From the NCBI GenBank assembly GCA_025266875.1, contig JALLLT010000169.1:1-12155 (forward strand): a stretch of DNA of 12,155 nucleotides, written 5' to 3'. The stretch comes from Fennellomyces sp. T-0311 (taxonomy: Eukaryota; Mucoromycota; Mucoromycetes; Mucorales; Lichtheimiaceae). Under the pieces are notes generated by a model that saw nothing but the letters and a program-made list of their open reading frames with translations, was not told where the DNA came from and ran no database searches. This document shows positions 1 through 5,889 of the stretch, piece after piece. Position 1 is the first letter of the stretch. Every line of letters starts with the position of its first letter. Position numbers and translations under genes: made by a program.

Positions 1-179
1 GCAGGATATGAAAGTGACATCGAATGGACCGAGTGCTGTTGGGGAACCACCGGCGAAACGGCAGCATTGGTTGATGGGGCTCCTTGTTGAGAGGGTACCG
101 GTGCAGAAGAACTCGATGAACCTTCACAGTTACCTTGAGAAGCAACGGGATAGACGTAGGGTATGAAGTTGTCGCGCAT
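1..179 (-). CDS. Partial hypothetical protein, Ser/Pro/Gln-rich N-terminus
   Basis: An open frame of about 60 codons starts at an ATG read from 179 to 177 on the minus strand and runs off the left edge without a stop. The N-terminus reads MRDNFIPYVYPVASQ. It is followed by a low-complexity stretch rich in serine, proline, glutamine and alanine, including a run of five serines. I see no signal peptide, membrane segment or family motif, and I do not recognise the gene. The start is chosen because it is the first ATG, but element A is inserted only 4 nt upstream of it. The natural 5' leader or an upstream exon has therefore been displaced by 3.8 kb. The frame could be the N-terminus of a host regulatory-type protein or a remnant of another mobile element. 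The sequence does not decide. Confidence 0.4.
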   Translation of the reverse strand, partial: MRDNFIPYVYPVASQGNCEGSSSSSAPVPSQQGAPSTNAAVSPVVPQQHSVHSMSLSYP

Positions 180-183
180 AGTA

Positions 184-229
184 CACCATGGGAAATAATC
201 CGGACAATCCGGACAATCCGGCCCATCAG
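184..229 (+). repeat. Element A left terminal inverted repeat
   Basis: This 46-bp repeat begins CACCATGGGAAATAAT and contains the direct repeat CCGGACAAT. It matches the reverse complement of 3949-3994 with mismatches only at 200 and 223. The trinucleotide GTA (181-183) lies immediately outside. Confidence 0.85.
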
Positions 230-238
230 GACAAAAAA

Positions 239-478
239 TTGCCATATATACACACCGGAGAAAGAATAGAGGTCAAAAAGGGAAGGCACGTGTAACAGTT
301 GGTAGACAGAAAGCTTTGTCGTTCCAGGTATGGAAACTCAAGACACTCACGACAAGCAAAATTGCCATACACACACATGGTGTAACAACACGATGAAAAA
401 AGTTGCCATATACACACACGGTGTAGCAACACGATGAAAAACATTGCCATATACACAGACAAGTGTAACAGCATCAGG
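239..478 (+). repeat. Subterminal 41-bp repeat array of element A
   Basis: Four copies of a unit starting TTGCCATAYACACA begin at 239, 362, 403 and 444. The last three are spaced exactly 41 bp apart. The second and third copies are nearly identical and continue through GGTGTARCAACACGATGAAAAA. The first and fourth are diverged, although the GTGTAACAG portion recurs at about 290 and 463. Short repeats next to the ends are the binding sites for the element-encoded DNA-binding protein in CACTA transposons. That role is inferred here from position only. Confidence 0.75.
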
Positions 479-496
479 TCCATCCGGCCCATACGG

Positions 497-505
497 TTTA
501 TATAT
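497..505 (+). promoter_or_regulatory. Candidate TATA box of the element A gene
   Basis: TTTATATAT lies about 72 nt upstream of the ATG at 577 and just inside the subterminal repeat array. A pyrimidine-rich stretch (550-575) precedes the start codon. Assignment is by motif and spacing only. Confidence 0.4.
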
Positions 506-1373
506 GCGGCGAGATTTTACTTTTTTCTGCTGCGCATTTGCCGTGACCACTGATTTTACTTCTCTTTCTTTTTCCAATGAATCCTTCTCATCCTGACCTG
601 ACTCGGATGTCCGAGCGCGATTTGCTCATCTTGGCATTGGATGCTTTGTCAGCCTTGAACAACACAGTGTCAACCTTGAGCGAACAGGTTGGCACGTTGA
701 CTAAACGGGTCGCCGCGCTGGAGGGTCTGGTCGCGCAGTAACCGCAGCAACACCAGCAATACGAATTCGCGCTGGATCAGAGGAAGCTGACCAAGACTCA
801 GGAGGATCACATTGCCTCAACGTTCACACTGCCAGCCGATGCTCCAGCGAGAGATGTTAATAGTGGCGCTGAGTCAGCCCCCACCACCGGTGATAAAAAG
901 CAGACTGTCCTGGTCAACCATTGCATTGATTTCCTGCAGAGGTTCTGTTCCCTGCCAAACCAGGCAAGTGTAAAGAGTCTTCTTACCTTTCTTAAAGTTG
1001 TTGCGTGGAGCCATGGCGTGAGGGATCTGTGCGTCAACACCTTGCGTGCCTCGAACTACAGGTATATAGGTGATGATGCCATCGCCAACTATTACAAGAC
1101 TTTTGAGCCCGTAGTCGAGAGGTATACAAGGTGCCATTGGGACGATGCACAGATCACTGGCTCAGTAGAGCCATCATCCGCCAGCTGTGGCTCAAGTACG
1201 TCTATTGTCCAAAAGGTAAAAGCATGCGAGTCAACCAGGATGGAAGGTATGTATAATGATATATCATATGGCATGCTCAGATTTAACTAGCTTCTAGTAT
1301 ATGCATCGTAAGTCCATGGATAACTTGTTATAAAATAGCTCTCGAACGACTGTGTCCAGAGTTGCTTTGTGGA

Positions 1374-1382
1374 TGGGCCATA
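1374..1382 (+). repeat. Left 9-bp target-site duplication of element B
   Basis: TGGGCCATA is perfectly repeated at 3372-3380. Because A at 1382 and T at 3372 also pair with each other, the terminus could be called one base differently, giving a 7-9 bp duplication. The 9-bp reading uses all shared bases. Confidence 0.85.
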
Positions 1383-2218
1383 GCATCCCCTTATTTCCTC
1401 CCGGTTGAGTTCGAAAAAAATTAAACTTTGGGGGGTGGGTGGGAGGAAATAACAGCTGAGCAGGCAATTTGAAGAAAAAAATTTTTTCTTTCCCATTTTA
1501 CATCGTGGTGTCATGAGCAAACAGATGGCCGGCAATTCAGTAAACGACCTCACAACGTAGTTATCTTACGCACAGCGCGAGAAAAAGACGATTTCGTGTA
1601 TAGGAAGAATAAACGTACGAAACAACAAAAAGGCTTTGCTGACCGACTTTGAAAAAAAAACACAAGTTCATCTGAAATCTCAAACAAGAAGCACTTCGAT
1701 TCCGACGATTTACATTGGCATTGGAAGTAATTGTGAAAGGACATGGAAGGGGAAAGGTCATTGGGGTGACATGGTGAAGGGAACTGTGTTTGTAGCTATG
1801 TTACGCACTTACTTTGATAGAACCGTTTTCGTTTTCAAATGCACATGGCAGCACAGTGGTCATACGCGTACAGTAGCGCGCCTTTATGCACAACGATGCA
1901 CGTAGCAACGATATGATGATGGACGAAAGATGATGGTACCAGTGGGCAACTCTTCTGGTATTGTCAGGTTACCTCGTTGGATTATCTTCTTGGATTACCT
2001 TATTGGATTACCTTGTTGAAGCATACGGTTTCGTTCTATTGGTGGGTGCACAGCAATACATGACCGTGATGATTTACATTATGAATATCCCACAAATATA
2101 AAGATGGTTTGTTTTACAAGATACATGTCAACAAAAAGAACATGTTGGCCAATCAATAACGACTTGGTATGGTTGGATAGAATTTCGTGTAGCTGTATGA
2201 ATTATGTTCAGAAACAAG
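1383..2218 (+). repeat. Element B left inverted arm
   Basis: This is the reverse complement of 2535-3371. Pairing positions sum to 4754 outside the homopolymer at 1652-1660 and to 4753 inside it, showing a single 1-bp length difference. Homology stops at 2218/2535. Small open frames of 60-90 codons on either strand appear in both arms as mirror copies and show no protein-like features. Confidence 0.95.
1967..2017 (+). repeat. 13-bp tandem repeats inside the left arm
   Basis: Four tandem units of 12-13 bp follow the pattern GGATTACCTTATT (GGTTACCTCGTT, GGATTATCTTCTT, GGATTACCTTATT, GGATTACCTTGTT). The same array occurs inverted at 2736-2786. Its function is unknown. Confidence 0.8.
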
Positions 2219-2534
2219 CAGACCATCTTTGTCTTATGCTTGCCGAGCAATAAAATCCATTTTAAAATAAACGCGTTTTCGCTCATAAAAGTGATGTGCC
2301 CCTATGATAACGATGTTTGCACGGTTAGTAGAGAGAAAAATACAAAGCACAGATTATATATTAAAAGCTTAAAGTGAAAACGATAAAGGAGAATGCTGAG
2401 TAGTGGCGTTGTGTACCAGAGCATCTACCATGGTAATGACGCTGTATTATTTCTCACATCACTTATTATAATTAAAGAAGGTAATCACAAAGCGGTTTTT
2501 ATTGCCTGTTGTGCATAATATAAAAATGGGGCTA
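2219..2534. other. Element B central spacer, no gene seen
   Basis: This is AT-rich sequence between the palindrome arms. No open frame of note, RNA gene or repeat is recognised. An AATAAA occurs near 2250. It forms the loop of the predicted foldback. Confidence 0.7.
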
Positions 2535-3371
2535 CTTGTTTCTGAACATAATTCATACAGCTACACGAAATTCTATCCAACCATACCAAGTCGTTATTGA
2601 TTGGCCAACATGTTCTTTTTGTTGACATGTATCTTGTAAAACAAACCATCTTTATATTTGTGGGATATTCATAATGTAAATCATCACGGTCATGTATTGC
2701 TGTGCACCCACCAATAGAACGAAACCGTATGCTTCAACAAGGTAATCCAATAAGGTAATCCAAGAAGATAATCCAACGAGGTAACCTGACAATACCAGAA
2801 GAGTTGCCCACTGGTACCATCATCTTTCGTCCATCATCATATCGTTGCTACGTGCATCGTTGTGCATAAAGGCGCGCTACTGTACGCGTATGACCACTGT
2901 GCTGCCATGTGCATTTGAAAACGAAAACGGTTCTATCAAAGTAAGTGCGTAACATAGCTACAAACACAGTTCCCTTCACCATGTCACCCCAATGACCTTT
3001 CCCCTTCCATGTCCTTTCACAATTACTTCCAATGCCAATGTAAATCGTCGGAATCGAAGTGCTTCTTGTTTGAGATTTCAGATGAACTTGTGTTTTTTTT
3101 TTCAAAGTCGGTCAGCAAAGCCTTTTTGTTGTTTCGTACGTTTATTCTTCCTATACACGAAATCGTCTTTTTCTCGCGCTGTGCGTAAGATAACTACGTT
3201 GTGAGGTCGTTTACTGAATTGCCGGCCATCTGTTTGCTCATGACACCACGATGTAAAATGGGAAAGAAAAAATTTTTTTCTTCAAATTGCCTGCTCAGCT
3301 GTTATTTCCTCCCACCCACCCCCCAAAGTTTAATTTTTTTCGAACTCAACCGGGAGGAAATAAGGGGATGC
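2535..3371 (-). repeat. Element B right inverted arm
   Basis: This is an inverted copy of 1383-2218, one base longer because of a 10-base rather than 9-base homopolymer at 3093-3102. It ends GGGGATGC at 3371, directly before the second TGGGCCATA. Confidence 0.95.
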
Positions 3372-3380
3372 TGGGCCATA
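3372..3380 (+). repeat. Right 9-bp target-site duplication of element B
   Basis: TGGGCCATA is identical to 1374-1382. The exon 2 codons resume at 3381 in the frame that was left at 1382. Confidence 0.85.
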
Positions 3381-3784
3381 AGGATGTGGCAGCAACTTCA
3401 TCCGCGTCGACTTCCATGTCAGCATAAGGTAAGCATAAAAAAAGGTGTATTTGTATTTTATATACTCATTATTATTTGATAGGGAAATCAGCAGTGCAGC
3501 CGCGGGGAACACGTATGTTTTGTCAAACTGATGATAATACTGGACCTAACTTGAAGAACACAATATATATAGTGCTGACAACGCTGGCGATACTGACGAC
3601 GATGGCATTGACATTTTTGAGGACGAAGATGAAGAGTACGATCCCTTCCTCGCTCCCCTCCAGCAACAACAACAGCAACAGCAACAGCGTCAACCACAAC
3701 AACCACAGGTACAGTGATGGCGATCCCGGCCATCTGCTCATGCCCAAAAAGAAAGAGCCATCCCTCCTGAAGGTTTTTTTTTAT

Positions 3785-3790
3785 AATAAA
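3785..3790 (+). terminator. Polyadenylation signal of the element A gene
   Basis: AATAAA lies 68 nt after the TGA at 3715-3717, between two T runs (3774-3781 and 3792-3802). Confidence 0.4.
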
Positions 3791-3864
3791 GTTTTTTTTT
3801 TTTCGCAAATAAGATTTATTGAAGCAAAAGCGTCTTCTGATACACGGCATTGGCTGCCTATTTC

Positions 3865-3918
3865 TTACCATATAAGGTATCAGTATGCAGACTTCAGATT
3901 TTTACCATATAGGGAATC
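3865..3918 (+). repeat. Right subterminal repeat pair of element A
   Basis: TTACCATATAAGGTATC (from 3865) and TTACCATATAGGGAATC (from 3902) are two similar copies 37 bp apart, near the right terminus. They resemble only the CCATAT core of the left array, so a shared function is uncertain. Confidence 0.4.
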
Positions 3919-3948
3919 TGGACATATACTGAGATTAAAAAGTATGCG

Positions 3949-3994
3949 CTGATGCGCCGGATTGTCCGGATTGTCCGAATTATTTCCCATGGTG
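3949..3994 (-). repeat. Element A right terminal inverted repeat
   Basis: This inverted copy of 184-229 ends CCCATGGTG and is followed by GTA (3995-3997). It has two mismatches over 46 bp. Confidence 0.85.
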
Positions 3995-4045
3995 GTAAGT
4001 AACGTAAAAATAATAATAACGTATGGTTTCTTTTATTTTTGGATC

Positions 4046-5201
4046 TTATTTATATTCTCTGACATCCGGAGCATCATCAATATATGGAATATGGTCTATA
4101 TACCTCTTTTTCACGGCCAAATGGCTACTTTTGATCGATAACTGTTGACCTCTTGGATATCTTCACGAATTAGGAAATTTTGGTCGACCCAACGCCTCTC
4201 AAGCCATCCATTCGGATGACCAACAAATTAGGCTAGTCAATTTCTATTTTCGGACTTTCGTCCGGAAGAGTGTGGTGGTTGCTTGAGAACGACTCAAGAC
4301 GATCGAAGCGCGAAAAAAGTACTGAACACGGCCAGTCCAAGCAACAGGATCATTACCTTGGAAGTATATGGCTTGGATGTGCAAGCCCCGTGGTGTTGAT
4401 GCTGCTGCTAACCGGTATGTCTGGCCGAAGATCTCGATCGCTCGAAACTTTTCGACTGTTCGTTGAACAAAACGACGCGTGAGCAGACTCTGATTCTCGT
4501 CGAAAATCTCGTTCGTGTAGTAGGTGTCTTGGAAGAACTGAAGTAGCAGCTGGTAGTGATCTTTATTCAAACGTACTTCAACACCGTCAGCCATGGAAGC
4601 AAAGGTAGCTGGCGGCATTGGTTCCGATCCGGTGACGTTGATTCCAAGACTTGGATTGACAGAGAAGTCAAGAAATCTCTCGTAATTGAAGGTACTTGCA
4701 TGCTGGCGCTCGGGTTGACGGAAGGATTGACCAGCAATCCGTAGCAACATGCCAAATTCTTCGGTGCGATCTTGGAAACGGTCAGTCCAGCCTTGCACAA
4801 TGTCCACAGCGCCAGTCTTCTCAATGAACCGCTTCATGAAGGACACCTCGAAGGAATCCTTCTGGTTGGTCTCAGCATCCTTCAAGTAGCCGTTGTATCT
4901 CTCGAACATGAAGACCCAGAAACCGTAGACAGGACCCGCGTCTTGCAAGCAGTCACGTAAGTGAAGGTGGAGGTGCATGTTAGGCGTCACTGATAAATCA
5001 CCATACAGTTCTGCACACATGTGCACAAACGTGACAAGCTTTTGATGCGATTCATCGATTTCGGCATTTGTGATACAAGTTTTGATAATCAACCGGCAAG
5101 CATCGACGAAAAGCATCCAATGGTCATACAGGTTCTGGGCCAAAACATGGTGGAGCACGTAGGGAGAGTATATCAGCGTCCATACCCTCCAGTCATCAGC
5201 G
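4046..5201 (-). pseudogene. CACTA/Plavaka-like transposase, C-terminal fragment
   Basis: The minus-strand frame from 5201 to 4244 encodes about 318 residues of a transposase C-terminal region. Landmarks are WRVWTLIYSPYVLHHVL, HWMLFVDACRLI, TPNMHLHLHLRDC and GPVYGFWVFMFERYNGYLKD. A His-rich helix followed by Y-FW-F-FER-NG is a conserved block in the Tnp2/Plavaka-like transposases common in fungi; this assignment is from memory of the family, not a search. The open frame begins at an ATG at 5254, but its first 17 or so residues come from the adjacent 323-bp repeat, so the true N-terminal part is missing. The frame stops at 4244. Protein-like sequence continues in other frames below it, for example DHIPYIDDAPDVREYK before TAA at 4046-4048, so the tail is also frameshifted. 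It is not functional as it stands. Confidence 0.7.
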
Positions 5202-5525
5202 GGGCTAATGTATAGAATTTGGCCAGGTCGAGTAAAAGCAGTCACAGTAGACAACAGGTTATATTAGGGCGCGACTAGGCTAGGAAAGTAAAGTTCTCAG
5301 AAAGTGCATGGTGTAATAGGTTAAAGTGCTAGACTCCAATTTGGAAGGTCGGTGGTTCCATCCCGGGTAAGGTACTTTATAAGTTTGAAACAGAAAACTG
5401 ACCATAACCCTTTGTAAAAGTATGGTAGCATAATAAAAATTATATCAGCATGCCCAGAATTTTTTTCTCTACTTCATGAAATAGTTTTTAAATGTATAAT
5501 AGAAAAAACTATTTACTAAAGATAG
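5202..5525 (+). repeat. 323-bp tandem repeat, copy 1
   Basis: This is the first of two head-to-tail copies, 323 bp apart. It starts GGGCTAATGTATAGAATTTG and ends ACTAAAGATAG. The first bases include a 17-bp match (5210-5226) to the reverse strand of the end of the gypsy pol gene at 7643-7659. It contains the tRNA-like segment 5301-5378. Near its end is an 11-bp hairpin stem AAATAGTTTTT / AAAAACTATTT (5479-5489 with 5504-5514). It replaces the 5' part of the transposase gene at 5201. No protein is apparent. Confidence 0.9.
5301..5378 (+). other. tRNA-like segment (SINE head or tRNA pseudogene), copy 1
   Basis: TGGTGTAATAGG (5309-5320) fits the pol III A box. GGTTCCATCCC (5354-5364) is close to a B box. 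AAAGTGC (5301-5307) pairs with GTACTTT (5372-5378) as a 7-bp acceptor-like stem with one G-T pair. An anticodon-like arm CTAGA/TTTGG has a 6-nt loop with CCA, and the T arm pairs poorly. This is tRNA-derived rather than a sound tRNA. Confidence 0.45.
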
Positions 5526-5848
5526 GGCTAATGTATAGAATTTGGCCAGGTCGAGTAAAAGCAGTCACAGTAGACAACAGGTTATATTAGGGCGCGACTA
5601 GGCTAGGAAAGTAAAGTTCTCAGAAAGTGCATGGTGTAATAGGTTAAAGTGCTAGACTCCAATTTGGAAGGTCGGTGGTTCCATCCCGGGTAAGGTACTT
5701 TATGAGTTTGAAACAGAAAACTGATTATAACCCTTTGTAAAAGTATGGTAGCATAATAAAAATTATATCAGCATGCCCAGAATTTTTTTCTCTACTTCAT
5801 GAAATAGTTTTTAAATGTATAATAGAAAAAACTATTTACTAAAGATAG
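5525..5848 (+). repeat. 323-bp tandem repeat, copy 2
   Basis: This copy differs from copy 1 at only three positions (5704, 5725, 5726), about 99% identity. It shares the G at 5525 with the end of copy 1. The 11-bp hairpin stem recurs at 5802-5812 with 5827-5837. The Merlin 3' flank begins right after it. Confidence 0.9.
5624..5701 (+). other. tRNA-like segment, copy 2
   Basis: This is an identical counterpart of 5301-5378 within the second tandem copy, with the same A-box, B-box and acceptor-like pairing. Confidence 0.45.
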
Positions 5849-5889
5849 CTAGGTTTATAATTCTAAAGTTAAAATACATTTATTTCTAT

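Larger units (their letters stand above)
1383..3371. mobile_element. Element B: giant-palindrome (foldback/MULE-type) transposon nested in element A
   Basis: The element is 1,989 bp, with inverted arms of about 836 bp (1383-2218 and 2535-3371) around a 316-bp spacer. The termini are GCATCCCCTTATTTCC, and a perfect 9-bp direct duplication flanks it. Very long terminal inverted repeats plus a 9-bp duplication are characteristic of Mutator-like (MULE/foldback) elements. Merlin elements also make 8-9 bp duplications, so that superfamily is the main alternative. No transposase or other convincing gene is present, so it must be mobilised in trans. Comparing the arms by eye I found one difference, a 9-base versus 10-base A/T run at 1652-1660 versus 3093-3102. 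This implies a young insertion or arm homogenisation by gene conversion. It interrupts exon 2 of the element A gene. Confidence 0.85.
577..3717 (+). pseudogene. Disrupted spliced gene of element A, unrecognised family
   Basis: I do not recognise this family. Exon 1 (577-1246) opens MNPSHPDLTRMSERDLL and enters a leucine-rich coiled-coil-like segment (about residues 15-54). The frame then hits TAA at 739-741, yet stays open in the same frame to about 1143. The downstream sense frame is shifted (-1 base or +2), reading LWLKYVYCPKGKSMRVNQDG up to a GTATGT donor. Inferred introns are 1247-1297, 3429-3482 and 3513-3572, the last with a CTAAC branch site. Exon 2 (1298-1382 plus 3381-3428) is split by element B but is open when the insertion and one 9-bp duplication are ignored. 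The last exon (3573-3717) is acidic then poly-Gln (EDEDEEYDPFLAPLQQQ) and ends at TGA. Its join to exon 3 (3483-3512) does not keep phase, so there is another lesion or a mis-assigned splice site. Coiled coil plus acidic/poly-Q tail suggests a nuclear DNA- or protein-binding role, perhaps TnpA-like; this is speculation. Confidence 0.6.
184..3994 (+). mobile_element. Element A: non-autonomous CACTA-like DNA transposon, interrupted by element B
   Basis: The ends form 46-bp inverted repeats (184-229 and 3949-3994, two mismatches) that begin CACCATGGG. Both sides are flanked directly by the trinucleotide GTA (181-183 and 3995-3997). A CAC terminus, a 3-bp target duplication and subterminal repeats are typical of the CACTA/EnSpm (CMC) group. 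Assignment to that group is inference, because no transposase lies inside. The cargo is one spliced gene of unknown family (577-3717). Without element B and its extra duplication the element would be about 1.8 kb. It separates the edge ORF (1-179) from the sequence at 3998 onwards. A remnant of a CACTA/Plavaka-like transposase lies just to the right, but nothing shows that it is the partner. Confidence 0.75.

Noticed and set aside
239..478. Short regularly spaced repeats resembling a CRISPR array
   Set aside because: The repeats are back to back with 41-bp period and no unique spacers. They lie inside a eukaryotic DNA transposon end.
226..577. Minus-strand ORFs of 76-88 codons over the subterminal repeats
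   Set aside because: They are translations of the 41-bp tandem repeat (CVYGNF-type peptides) with no independent support.
1308..1338. GTAAGT...ATAG as a further intron in the element A gene
   Set aside because: At 31 nt it would be shorter than usual fungal introns, and the frame is open through it.
1287..3204. Open frames of 60-90 codons on both strands within the palindrome arms
   Set aside because: They occur as mirror-image pairs because the arms are inverted copies. They contain low-complexity Phe/Ser or Lys/Thr runs and no recognisable domain.
3476..3952. 158-codon open frame with Asn/Ser-rich sequence
   Set aside because: The same DNA in another frame gives an acidic, poly-Gln protein segment ending soon after, which is far more typical. 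The upstream part of this frame crosses consensus intron signals, and its end runs into a homopolymer and the TIR.
5301..5378. A functional tRNA (Trp-like CCA)
   Set aside because: The anticodon loop is one nt short, the T stem has mismatches and extra bases precede the 3' acceptor strand. It is kept only as tRNA-like.
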